Part shown: positions 1 through 10,069 of the stretch, piece after piece
Layout: every line of letters starts with the position of its first letter
How positions within the stretch are numbered: the first letter of the stretch is position 1
Source of the DNA: Batkoa obscura
Taxonomy: Eukaryota > Entomophthoromycota > Entomophthoromycetes > Entomophthorales > Batkoaceae
Direction: 5' to 3'
DNA: 39,991 nt
NCBI GenBank assembly: GCA_030770535.1
Contig: JASVEC010000154.1
Location: 1-39,991 of the forward strand
Translations under genes and position numbers: made by a program
The notes under the pieces: generated by a model
Database searches by the model: none
Told to the model about the DNA's origin: nothing
Seen by the model: only the letters and a program-made list of their open reading frames with translations

Positions 1-674
1 TTTTCTATCGGAATTAAGTGTATATTTTGTATATATAGCTAATATTTAAAATGTATCATTTAGTTTAATACTACTCTTAAAAATCAAGTTCAACATTATG
101 GAGTGACTACAATTTTAAAGAACAAATAAATAACAAATAAATAACAATTGGATTCTTAAAGATGATATCATTGAAATAAAATAGATATAAAGACAGTCTC
201 TTTTAAAAGACTTAATAATTGAAAAGGAGAGAATAAATTAATAGAAGGTATAAAATTAAAAAAAATTACTAATAAAGTCTAAAAAAACAAAACTTTCATT
301 ATATTAGATAATAAAAGTAGTACCTCTAAGCTATAAACTAGATAGTGAAATTTTATGTTATTACCAAATATAGTAATAAATTATTTGTCTGACTACTTAA
401 TAAAATTTTGGATAATTTAATTAATTGATTGATTAATTAATTTTTCTAACTTTCTTTAAAAAATGTCGGATAACGCAAAATTGCAAAAGGGGGATCCAAC
501 TATTAATTCATTAAATATTACAATACCTTAATTCCTATCAAAATGTTATGAACAACTCTTTTTATATTCTTTTAATTTCTTTTATACTGTTTTTTCAATT
601 TTTATAAAATAATCAATTTTCTATTATTAACATTCTCTTCTTTATAAAGTTTTGAAAACTTTATAAGTATAACG
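1..674. other. AT-rich intergenic region, left edge
   Basis: No coding signal is visible. It is AT-rich with short homopolymer runs and ends in the leader of the membrane-protein gene at 675. A palindromic ATTAATTGATTGATTAATTAAT-like stretch lies near 418-442. Nothing else could be supported. Confidence 0.6.
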
Positions 675-2966
675 ATGAACATATCCCTTTTAGTATTGAC
701 TTTATGTAGTTCAATACTGTCAACTACAAACAATATTAATCCATCATCAACAATTAATAATACAACTAATTTAATATCTAATGTTCCATCTATTACTACT
801 CAATATTTATCATCTCAATCAACTACTACTGATACATTGTTAGTAGACAACAATATAAATAACAATATATTTACTTCATCAACAGAGCCAAATCAAAGTA
901 ATAAAGAAGAAATAAAATTAGAAGATAATAAAGAACAATCTAAGGAGATAACTAATAACAAATTAAAAGAAAGTAATCAACAATCAAACAACATTGATTT
1001 TATTAATCCAGAACTAGAAAATCAAAGTAAGGATGCTCTAACTTCCAGTTCATTCATTAAATCTTCAACTATTGATATTCAATTAAAAGATGATATAAAT
1101 GAATTAGACCAACAGGAAGAGTTACCTCAATTAGAAGAAGGTGATAATGAGGATATTGATTTAGTTAATAAAAATGAACATCAACATCATTTTATACCAA
1201 TACCTAGCTTTATAAAGCGCTCAATTAATATTATAAGGAAAGTGTTTCAATTTGATAGTAACAATAATAATCAATTAAATTTTAATACTTCAACAGATGA
1301 TAATGAAATTACATCAGAGAATAATAAACAAGATTTAACTTTATTAAGTAAGAATCAACAAGATCAACCTGATAATAAAATCAGAGGAACAAGAAGTGAT
1401 ATACCAATACCAGAAGCAACAAAAGAACAATTAAATAAAGGTTTATCAAAAGGAGCCATAGGAGGAATTATAGGAGGAGTAGTAGGCTTATTAATTTTAT
1501 TATCACTTGTTGGAGGAATATTATTATATTTTCTACGACATAAAAAACCAACAACAGTATTCGGAAATAATCAAGCAAATGAAGAGGGAGGTTTATTAAC
1601 ACAAGCTAGTAATGATATTGAAGAAGTAATCTTATCTCCGATTAATCCAATTAATAAATTTTGGCCAAATATTGAATTTAATCCCAAAAATCAACGATTT
1701 TCTAATATGTCGATGATAGAATCAAATAATAATAATAATAACAATAATAATACTCATTCAACTAAAGTATCTAAATTTGCTACTATTAATAAACCAAATA
1801 CAAGTTCACCAATCCCAATTAATTTATCTAATTCAGCAGGACAATTAAAACATACACCAAGTTTTAAATTACCTAATAAAACTAGTAATGAAACAATATA
1901 TGAACGTCGAATGAAAAAAAAATCCCAAGATAATTCTATTAATACCACTACTACTACTTCTTCATTACTCTCTTCCATGGTAGATGATATAAGTAGTGTT
2001 ACTGAATATGAAACAGATTATGATGAAATTAATATGGATGTACATATTCAGCAAATGAAATCAGATGATAACAGTGATAAAGATAGTATTGAGTTGTGTT
2101 CTGTTATAAGATCAAGCATCATTAATCCTAAATTAGATCAATTAAATGAAGTTCATTTAAGATCTCCTTCAATTCCTCCACCAGATTATGGAATGAATTA
2201 TTCAAAGGGTAATAATATTGATCAAAGTTTGTTTACAGTTGAAAAGAAAGATACATTAAAAGAAGAATCTATTGGATTACTTAGTACAAATGAGAATCAT
2301 TCAAAACACAGGAATGATAGATCTGTATCTCCAATTAATCGATCTATTTCACCTATTAATATGGGCAAAGAAGAAAAGAAGAAATATATATTTCCATCAG
2401 AATATAGGGTATCTAATGTAGAAACCTCTGATTCTACAAACTCAAGTTTAGCAAAGGTGACAAAACTCACAATTTCATCCAAATTAAAGGATTATAATGA
2501 ATCTAACCCTAAATTATCTACTATACCGCCAACCACTGCTAATAGTATTAAAAAATCCACTAATCGAAATAGTACAGTTAATCAAAAGTTTGGTTTTAGT
2601 AATGAAAAGTATCAATTAGATGGACCTGATTATACGAATATTGAAGATAATTCATTCAATGGTATTTCAGCAGAAAAAGAAATTGATAAAGAAATTGATC
2701 GACGATCCTTAGATGTTAATCGACATAGTTTACGTCAAACAAAACTGTTTTCTGAAAATCGAAGTTTACTAACTTCAGGTAGATTACAACATCATCGACA
2801 AGTATCTGAAAATGTAAAGTTGAATAAAGATAAAGAAACTGGGGCTAGTAAAATCATTAAAGAAAGAAGAAAAAAGGACTTGGTAAAACATCTAGCTGGT
2901 CAACCACCCTCCACTCCTATTACTCCAAAACAACAGGCTCTTGATACTGATTTTTGGGGGCTTTAA
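675..2966 (+). CDS. Single-pass membrane protein with Asn/Ser/Thr-rich ectodomain
   Basis: A single uninterrupted 763-residue frame. Residues 1-16 (MNISLLVLTLCSSILS) look like a signal peptide. Residues about 17-250 form a low-complexity ectodomain rich in Asn, Ser, Thr, Gln and acidic residues, without a recognisable fold. Residues about 260-287 form one glycine-rich hydrophobic segment (GAIGGIIGGVVGLLILL), followed by the basic stop-transfer RHKK. The remaining roughly 475 residues are a polar, presumably cytoplasmic tail with a poly-Asn run (DNA 1724-1753), Ser-Pro motifs (SVSPIN, SISPIN, PSTPITP) and basic patches, compatible with phosphorylation. This architecture resembles fungal wall-stress sensors of the Mid2/Wsc type, but no WSC cysteine module is present and no homology is claimed. 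The poly-Asn tract may vary in length between strains. Function unknown. Confidence 0.8.
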   Translation: MNISLLVLTLCSSILSTTNNINPSSTINNTTNLISNVPSITTQYLSSQSTTTDTLLVDNNINNNIFTSSTEPNQSNKEEIKLEDNKEQSKEITNNKLKESNQQSNNIDFINPELENQSKDALTSSSFIKSSTIDIQLKDDINELDQQEELPQLEEGDNEDIDLVNKNEHQHHFIPIPSFIKRSINIIRKVFQFDSNNNNQLNFNTSTDDNEITSENNKQDLTLLSKNQQDQPDNKIRGTRSDIPIPEATKEQLNKGLSKGAIGGIIGGVVGLLILLSLVGGILLYFLRHKKPTTVFGNNQANEEGGLLTQASNDIEEVILSPINPINKFWPNIEFNPKNQRFSNMSMIESNNNNNNNNNTHSTKVSKFATINKPNTSSPIPINLSNSAGQLKHTPSFKLPNKTSNETIYERRMKKKSQDNSINTTTTTSSLLSSMVDDISSVTEYETDYDEINMDVHIQQMKSDDNSDKDSIELCSVIRSSIINPKLDQLNEVHLRSPSIPPPDYGMNYSKGNNIDQSLFTVEKKDTLKEESIGLLSTNENHSKHRNDRSVSPINRSISPINMGKEEKKKYIFPSEYRVSNVETSDSTNSSLAKVTKLTISSKLKDYNESNPKLSTIPPTTANSIKKSTNRNSTVNQKFGFSNEKYQLDGPDYTNIEDNSFNGISAEKEIDKEIDRRSLDVNRHSLRQTKLFSENRSLLTSGRLQHHRQVSENVKLNKDKETGASKIIKERRKKDLVKHLAGQPPSTPITPKQQALDTDFWGL

Positions 2967-3188
2967 ATAATTAGTTTTATACTCCTTTCCTCCTCTTTTT
3001 AAATAAAAAAAGCTATAAAAATATTAATTTAACTATTTAAGATTTCATTTATACATTCATTTAGAATCTAATACTTTACCCACTAACCTCTGGGTCTCAT
3101 CAATACATTTCATATCAACAATGCTGCCACTATAGCAATTTGAAACAAAGTCAGCTCCCACACTCTTTCCATCCCTTTATTAAACAAG

Positions 3189-3294
3189 ATATGGGGTGTA
3201 TTTTTGGCTTTATCACTTTTCCCATCTTCTAAGTGTTATTTGAGCAGAAAAAGTGCTAGTAAAATTCTTAAACATGAAAGTATATCTCCATATA
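3189..3294 (+). repeat. Foldback repeat, copy A
   Basis: First of about ten related repeats in the window. It starts ATATGGGGTGTATTTTT and ends in the rough inverse TATATCTCCATAT, with the shared core of CTTTTTCC-like and AGTGTTATTTGAG blocks. Orientation here is called plus. It looks like a short non-autonomous inverted-repeat element (MITE). Confidence 0.75.
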
Positions 3295-3373
3295 TTGTGC
3301 ACTATCCAAATTACGCCTAGTAATTGTCAATGTAAGCCCAACCATTTACTCAAAAATTATTGGCTTAGAAATA

Positions 3374-3475
3374 TAATGGGGTGTTTTTTTTGGCTTCATT
3401 ACTTTTTCTATCTTTTAAGCGCTATTTGAGTGGAAAAGTTAGCAAAATTCTTAAACACAAAAATACATCCCCTAA
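3374..3475 (+). repeat. Foldback repeat, copy B
   Basis: Starts ATAATGGGGTGTTTTTT, carries the core AAGCGCTATTTGAGTGG and ends AAAAATACATCCCCTAAT. It lies in the same orientation as copy A, about 80 bases downstream, giving a tandem-like pair. Confidence 0.75.
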
Positions 3476-4022
3476 TAAATATTGGTAGTTCTATATATCT
3501 AAGTCACTACGGGTTTGAAATCCTTATGCAAAGTGATGAGCCAACTGATAAGTCTAATACTTGACCAACAGTAATTAGAAAGTTTAAAGTTTTCCTAAAT
3601 AAACATAAGATAAATAGTATACTTTGAACAAAGCGATTATATTAACGTAACTAATAAGGTTTAAAAGTATAGTTTATTTAGAAAATAGATAAAGCTCTCA
3701 ATAAAAAGAGATCCCAAAGGAATAGATTGCATTGTTTATATACTTTTAATATTACAAAATGCAATGTTTTACTACCTTTTATATCCGTATTTATTATATT
3801 TATTATATTTATTATCAAAATTATTGATATTTTTGGTGTTAATCTTCTTTATATTGCTTTATAAAAGCAGTCAACTTATATTGAATCTTGTTCAATTATA
3901 GCATCAGACTTCGAAAAGTAGGGAATTCTGTTAATTGTCTTCAGAATTATATATATTTGTGAGAAATTACTCTTCTTTTAACTAAAGTTACTATTATGAA
4001 TTACTAATACTTAATCATTAAC

Positions 4023-4402
4023 TTAATATCTTAACCCTGCAATACCTTCATCCTGGAAATTTAAACCAAACTTGGACTCAATGCTCTTCCCATCACCTCT
4101 AGAAAATAGGGCTAATTGAGCGGATCTTAAGGTACAACCGGGAATGTTAATGTAAGTCCACCATCGTCAGAAATAATCGATGAAAATGTACGATCATTAT
4201 TTTTGATCTGCGCTCCTTCATGACGCCAAAATCTTTGAACAATGGTTCCATTAATTTCTGCATTATAAGTGCACACAAAGCTATAAGTGTTAGTTCCATC
4301 ACCATTAGCATTACGACCAAATATGGATTCATAGAAGAAATTCATGAATTGACCAGTGGTCAATTGAAGGAAACTGACAAAAGTTAAGAATAAAAAGTTC
4401 AA
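4023..4402 (-). pseudogene. Decayed copy of the small secreted eight-cysteine protein
   Basis: On the minus strand this stretch reads as a clear relative of the intact gene at 4916-5323: signal-peptide-like start, then ESIFGRNANGDGTNTYSF against ESVFGRTANGDGTNIYSF, then NAEING, and a tail FQDEGIAG against CQGEGVAG. It lacks an ATG at the expected place. The frame shifts by one near 4130-4140, with the homologous tail continuing in the neighbouring frame to a stop at 4023. Six of the eight cysteines of the intact copy are replaced (by Tyr, Trp, Asp or Phe). Loss of the cysteines, start and frame together indicate a pseudogene from tandem duplication. The upstream block is also shared with the intact copy, so the promoter was duplicated too. 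Confidence 0.8.
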
Positions 4403-4915
4403 CGAAGTTAAATGAAAGGTTTATGTTATTTTAGTTTGAATTAGACCTGTTAGATTTCTATAGTTTTTATAGGAATTTTCGATTTTTTTACTGTTAACCT
4501 AATTTGATGGCTTGTGTAGGCTTTTTTGAAGTTTATCACTTTTTTGATAATGTACTGGGTTTTTAACTCATTATAATTGTTTCGAATTCTTTTTTGGGAA
4601 GCTGTAAAGATTTTTTTAATAAAAACAAAAGCCAACAGAATGCAAGATGTTGTGATAAAAATTAGTATAGTTTTACCTATAAAGATTTAATTTTCATTAA
4701 ATACAAAACATTACTCTCGCTTTCAGTTACTACGAAAAAAACTTAAATAGTTTTAAACTTTTTCAAGACAGTCGTGGTAGATTAAAAATACTATCTTTTT
4801 ATGAATAAAATTGCTAATTAACCTTTTTCTAATTCTTGATTTTAATAAAAATTTAATAGTGTAAATAAATGTTAAAAAGAATGTGATTTATTAAAAAACT
4901 CAACAATTCTGCCCA
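4403..4915. other. Spacer between the secreted-protein duplicates
   Basis: Contains the former promoter side of the decayed copy. The block around 4482-4528 (TACTGTTAACCTAATTTGATGG and onward to CTTTTTTGA) matches the block around 5433-5479 upstream of the intact gene. No further gene is supported. Confidence 0.55.
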
Positions 4916-5323
4916 TTAAATTGTAGTTCTACCATTACATCTCACCCCAGCGACGCCTTCACCTTGACAATTCAATGGGAAATTAGGCTCATAACTTCTC
5001 CCTCCTTGTCTAATAAATAATTGTGGCTGAGCACTGCCTAAAGTACATTCCGGAATGGTCAAAGTAAGTTCTCTGTCACTAGATATAAAAGGCGCAAATG
5101 TACGACAACTATTTTGTGTATCGGCTCCTTCAGAACGGCAGAAGCCTTGAATGGTGGTTCCATTGATTTCTGCATTACAAGTGCAAGTAAAGCTATAGAT
5201 GTTGGTTCCATCGCCATTAGCAGTACGCCCAAAGACAGACTCGCATTTGAAATCTATTGATTGAGAAGTGATAAGTGGGAGCAAGGTGGTGAGAGAAAGT
5301 AAGATGAAGGTGAACTTAACCAT
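4916..5323 (-). CDS. Small secreted cysteine-rich protein
   Basis: 135 residues without introns. Residues 1-20 (MVKFTFILLSLTTLLPLITS) are a strong signal peptide. The mature part has eight cysteines, at 27, 47, 49, 62, 73, 93, 119 and 129, an even number that could form four disulphides, and one NGT glycosylation sequon near residue 54. No transmembrane segment or anchor is seen. I do not recognise the family. A size near 115 mature residues and paired cysteines fit a secreted effector, wall or structural protein. A decayed tandem copy lies about 900 bases downstream in the gene's direction. A TATA-like TATATAAA on the minus strand lies about 80 bases upstream. The start is the first ATG, directly preceding the hydrophobic core. 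Confidence 0.85.
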   Translation of the reverse strand: MVKFTFILLSLTTLLPLITSQSIDFKCESVFGRTANGDGTNIYSFTCTCNAEINGTTIQGFCRSEGADTQNSCRTFAPFISSDRELTLTIPECTLGSAQPQLFIRQGGRSYEPNFPLNCQGEGVAGVRCNGRTTI

Positions 5324-6369
5324 GGTTCAAATTATTTAATGCTAATGAAAGTTAATATGAAGGTGTATATTTTATATTTTGTGTTTGATGGAGCTTGTGG
5401 TTTTTTTATATAGTATTTTAATATAATCTCTAATTTTTACTGTTGGTTTAATTTGATGATCTCTATGGGGTTTTTTTGATATTAGCACCCTTTAATAACA
5501 AGTTTTTAATAAAATAAACTTGTTCTTTTTAAAATTCTAGTTAGTTTAATAAAATGAAATCAGTTATTATAAGGGAAATAGCAAATTTATTATGAATTTA
5601 TTGTTATTAAGAAAATAAAACTGTTATAAAGGAATAATCTATTTTTATTAAAATAGTTGGAGTTTCCGTTTAATCTCGTCTTATCTCTAGTTTCAGCTTC
5701 GTATAATTTAATTTAAAATGACAAGCATATCAAATTGATTCTATTGCTAATTGAGATTCTGTATTCAATTGTTTTATTTAAAGCTATATAGTTTCTATTT
5801 ATTTCAATTCGTATTGTGAATGTAAAGTATATTTTTGTTTATTTGAAATATTTGTTTATATTATAAATAACACGTTAAACCCTCATTTTTATTTAATAAT
5901 AGCTATTCATTACACTCTATTTACTAAAATAGTGATTTGAAATATGCTAATAGCTAAATAATTTTGTTATTGATATTGAATTTTATTATATTATATATTA
6001 TAACATGATTATTAATTATTACTGTCGTCACTTAATAATTAAATAATTTTGATGCTATTATTTTACAACAAGAATTAAAATTAAAACTAGTAGAACTATT
6101 CTAATATTCATAATTACAATTATTTTCATTACAAAACTTAAGCTAAATTACTAATAAGCCATTAAATTTTAATCTGAAACCCTGGTTTTAAATCAATGAA
6201 TAGAGTTTATGGAAAAAAACATGGGAAAATGCAAAAAGTAAAAGACTTAATAAATGATGAGATAATAAATTTTTGCATTTAAACCATTTAAAATCACGAT
6301 TCAATTCCCAATCTCACGTTTTATTTTTTTTACCAACTTAAATCAATTTAACAATTTTATAACAACAAA
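5324..6369. other. Divergent intergenic region
   Basis: Separates the minus-strand secreted-protein gene from the plus-strand wc-2 homologue and must hold both promoters. Very AT-rich. Apart from the duplicated block at 5433-5479 no discrete element was recognised. Confidence 0.5.
5405..5412 (-). promoter_or_regulatory. TATA-like box of the secreted-protein gene
   Basis: Reads TATATAAA on the minus strand, about 80 bases before the ATG at 5323. The flanking block at 5433-5479 is conserved in front of the decayed copy, supporting a promoter role. Confidence 0.4.
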
Positions 6370-7444
6370 ATGGACTTTAATAACTATAACAATGCACCCT
6401 TTCAAGAGCCACTGATGCCCTTAAATAACGGCGAAAACAATCAACAGACAACAAATAGTACAAACTCAGGTCAAGGAATTATATCTAATTTTGGTGGTGC
6501 TCATTTAACTGATTTTACTAAACGTAAAAACTGGCCATTGAGAGTATTAGGAGAATTAAAAGATTTTTTACATGTAGTATCACCTTCTGGTCGATTTTTA
6601 TTTTGCTCACCTTCTTGTTTAGAAATGGTAGGTTTTTCACCAGAAGAGTTAGTGGGTCGTCAAGTAACGGACTTTATTCACGTGGACGATATTGATACTT
6701 TTATTAGAGATTTTAATCTAGCTATTACTCAAAAAGTATTTCGAATTCTATACCGATTCCGTAAAAAAGATGATAAATTCATCATTTTAGAGATCAACGG
6801 TCATCCTTATTTTCCAGAAAATTCAACTACTGCACGGTGCTTTTTTTTAATGGCCAGACCTTATCCTTCAAAAGCAGCTTCTACTATTGATTCTTTTTTG
6901 GAACTTAGAATGGAAAACGATCGTTTAACAAAGCGACTTTTGGAACTTCAGAGAGAAAGTCAAGAACAAAACAATACTAATGATAACCCATTAAAAACAA
7001 ACAGTGGTAATAATAATATCAGTGAAGTGATCAATTACGCAACAGGTTCTTCAGAAAGTGTACCGCCTAACAACGGTAATAATAAACAACTTCCTCCAAC
7101 GATGAATGCACCATCAATTGATGCAACTAAGAAAATCAAAAAGGTAAAAATCATGGTAATAAGCAAGCTTATATATTAAATTATTATTATAATAGACCAA
7201 AAGACAAAGGGCTGAAGAAGAAACACACGTATGTACGGATTGTGGTACGGTTGATTCACCTGAGTGGCGTAAAGGACCTCAAGGACCTAAAACGTAAGCT
7301 TTATTTAATAATATGCTATAAAAAGCGGTATTAATTTAATATAATAGATTATGTAATGCATGCGGTTTAAGGTATGCTAAAAAGAATAAGAAGATATTAA
7401 AGGAGGCCGAAGCGGTTGGTGATGCAGAAAGAAATAACAGTTAA
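6370..7444 (+). CDS. wc-2: PAS-GATA transcription factor, white collar-2 type
   Basis: Three exons: 6370-7143, 7196-7293 and 7348-7444, giving 322 residues. Introns of 52 and 54 bases have GTAAAA/GTAAGC donors and TAG acceptors. Residues about 60-165 form a PAS domain ([20 protein letters not shown], then PEELVGR). It lacks the flavin-binding GXNCRFLQ signature of LOV domains, as in WC-2 and unlike WC-1. A predicted coiled coil ([19 protein letters not shown]) follows at about 172-200. The C-terminus holds a GATA zinc finger, Cys271-X2-Cys274-X18-Cys293-X2-Cys296, split by intron 2. The 18-residue loop is the WC-2-type spacing. In known fungi WC-2 partners WC-1 in blue-light responses. No WC-1 is in the window. 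An Asn-rich linker joins PAS and finger. Confidence 0.9.
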
Positions 7445-10069
7445 ATTCGAGAAGACTGATTATTATTTATTATAATTACAATTAATCTTCTTTATTAGTT
7501 TTTTTCCTAAAGTCAATAGAGCTTTGCTTCTTTTTTATATGAATAAATTTTAATCTTTTTTTATTATCAAGTGAGGATTTTATTTCTTGTTAAGATCGAG
7601 TTGTATTAGCAAATTTTTATCATTAATTTATGTAGAGTCTTAGAAAATAAACTAAATAAGTAATTTCAAGTCAACACATTTCGTCTTAAAGGTTTAATAA
7701 GCCTATAAATGTTGTTGTAATGTGGATGAGTATCTAAAGAACGTTCTATACTTTTGAAATCTTATAATCAAACACTATAAGATACAAAACATTGAAGCTG
7801 ATATCAAAGCAGTTCAATATTTTCATAGAGCAATAAAAGAATAAACGGTAGGATTATACTAAAAGTAATATATATTAAAGGTATTTAAAGTGTTTTTCAT
7901 AAAGTGCCGATATTTGGAAAGAATATGATTTTTTGTGAACATTTTAGAGTTATAATTAATTCTTAAAGGATAAGGGAATAATTTGCCATTTATGATTTAT
8001 AATATTTAGACTAAAGTCAAAATAAAAATCAATTTTAACAGTTAAAAGGAGTTTTTTATACTTTTACTTAGAAGCTATCACTTTCAAAGTTAAAAAAACA
8101 CTTAAAAGAGATCAATATGATAATAATAGGCTTTGAAAGATTAAAAAGAATATAGTTGTTTATTTAAATAAAAGGTAGATAGTGTCAATGAATTTTGCTA
8201 AGGGTAAGTGGCCCGTCTGTTAAAATATAATAGAAAGTTAAATATAATATACTAATTATAGTCAAAATCAGTTCTAATTATAACATAATAGGCAATTTAT
8301 TATATCAATAGGTTTTAAGATCTATGGGTAAATTTATACTAACTTTATGCTTTTTATCTTATTTTACTATTTCGAATGCTATAATACCTTAAATATTTTA
8401 TATAGTTTTTATACTGTTTTACAAACCTCATCAAACCTTAATAAACTAATAATAAACAACAATCAGGAAACACTATAGCAGATTTTTTCAAAAGCTCTAT
8501 ATTCTTTAATAAAAAATAAAAAGATTATTAATTGCACTAGTGAGTTTTAGTCAAAGATTAGCTAATAATATTTGAAAAAAACCTGCTAATAAATGCAGCA
8601 GTTTTTCTTCCAATCGACATTTTTTTATTGGAATTTTATCTAAATTGGAAAAAATTACTGTTGCAATTCTTTATCTCTACCGGTTTTTATAAAAAGATTA
8701 AATTTGAAAATTTGTTATTTTTTTAGTGAAGAAAGAGTTTAAATCAGTTTTAAGATTTATTGATTTTAATGAAACTGGGCTAATTTTAAGACTTTTGTTA
8801 TCATTTAAGTTAGAAAGTACTTTTCAAGAACAGCTAAAAAGCGTCTTTAAAAATAAAAGTTCATGTTATGCATTCAATATTTTGTACATGAAATTATAAG
8901 GATTTAAGAACGTATTATTACATTAATTTATTTGTATATGGGGATGTGTTTTTGTATTTAAGAATTTTACTAATAATTTTTCCACTCAAATAGCGCTTAA
9001 AAGATGGAAAAAGTAATGAAGCCAAAAAAAACACTCCCATATGGATTTAATTTTAAATATACAACAATATTTAAATTGAGATATATTACTATATTTAATA
9101 AATGTAAATTTTGAGATCAACTTATTTGACAAAGATTATTAACTAGCTAGTTGGGTAAAAAAGGAGTAGCCAATTAAAATTTAATGAAAGGTCATATTAT
9201 TAAATCATAATTACTTAAATCTAAAGATGAATTTAAAGGCCAGATTTATTAGTAATGGAGGGTTATAACGCTATCTTAATAATCGTCATATCAACTTTTA
9301 ATAATTAATGATATAAGCAACAGTGATAATAAATATAGTATAATGGGCAATAAACTTATAAGCTAATAAACTTAGATTAATGAATAAAACATAGACTAAA
9401 AATAATTGGATGGGATTAATTATCAAAGCATTTTATATTAAGCCCTCCCTTAACTAAATAATATCACTCTTTGGGGAGAAAGGTTACCATTGCTTATCTT
9501 TAAATACAATAGCCAATTATTCAATTTCTTTTATACACCTTATTTCATTATTTTCCATAGCATAGCCAGTAAAATTCCAATCGCAGTCCATTTGTTTACT
9601 TTTATTTTCACGGGATAGTGAGATTGGTGATCTAAATAATACACCAATTAAAAATGCCCATTTTCGAATTTCCTTTTAGTTTGGTGGGTCAAGAGATTGA
9701 ATTTTTAGCTGCTTTATCTAATTTATTAAAATTTTAAGTTCAAGTGTAAAAAAGGGATATATAACACTATCTATTGTATTATAGTTTATCAAAACTTTTT
9801 TAAAATTTTGTATTTATTTTAGAAAAGTGTATATTATATAAAGAGTACCATAAACCCTTGTTAATTTATTAATTTTAGTTCTTAGTTGAGTTTTATTAAT
9901 TTAAGCGAACAAAGATTAAAGCTAAAAATAAGCTAATCAAATAATATCTGCCCATTTTTTAGTAAAAATTCGCAAAAAATCCATTCAAGTTTACTTCGTC
10001 CAAGAATTGCTTAGTTAAGAGTTAAATTAAGAGTTGAGCATATCATTTAGTTTCATTCTTTTCTTTTTA
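7445..10069. other. 2.6-kb intergenic region with one foldback repeat
   Basis: No convincing gene. It holds foldback copy C at 8936-9042. A short open stretch on both strands near 9560-9750 was examined and not accepted. The 3' part presumably carries the SF1 promoter. Confidence 0.5.
8936..9042 (-). repeat. Foldback repeat, copy C
   Basis: Inverse orientation: starts ATATGGGGATGTGTTTTTG, core CCACTCAAATAGCGCTTAA, ends AAAAACACTCCCATAT. The two ends are mutual inverse complements over about 15 bases, with few differences, making it one of the best preserved copies. Confidence 0.8.

Larger units (their letters stand above)
2967..4022. other. Intergenic region with two foldback repeats
   Basis: No gene was found between the membrane protein and the decayed secreted-protein copy. 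It holds two copies of the roughly 105-base foldback repeat (3189-3294 and 3374-3475) and a TTTATTATA triplication near 3790-3815. Confidence 0.55.

Noticed and set aside
3505-3600. tRNA-like T-loop pattern (GGGTTTGAAATCC and GAGCCAACTGAT on the other side)
   Set aside because: The acceptor and anticodon stems do not pair, so a tRNA gene is not supported.
9560-9760. Short open stretches on both strands, one with a helix-like WTAIGILLAMLW and another with KWAFLIGVLFRSPIS
   Set aside because: No start codon, splice sites or second exon make a coherent protein, and openness on both strands suggests chance.
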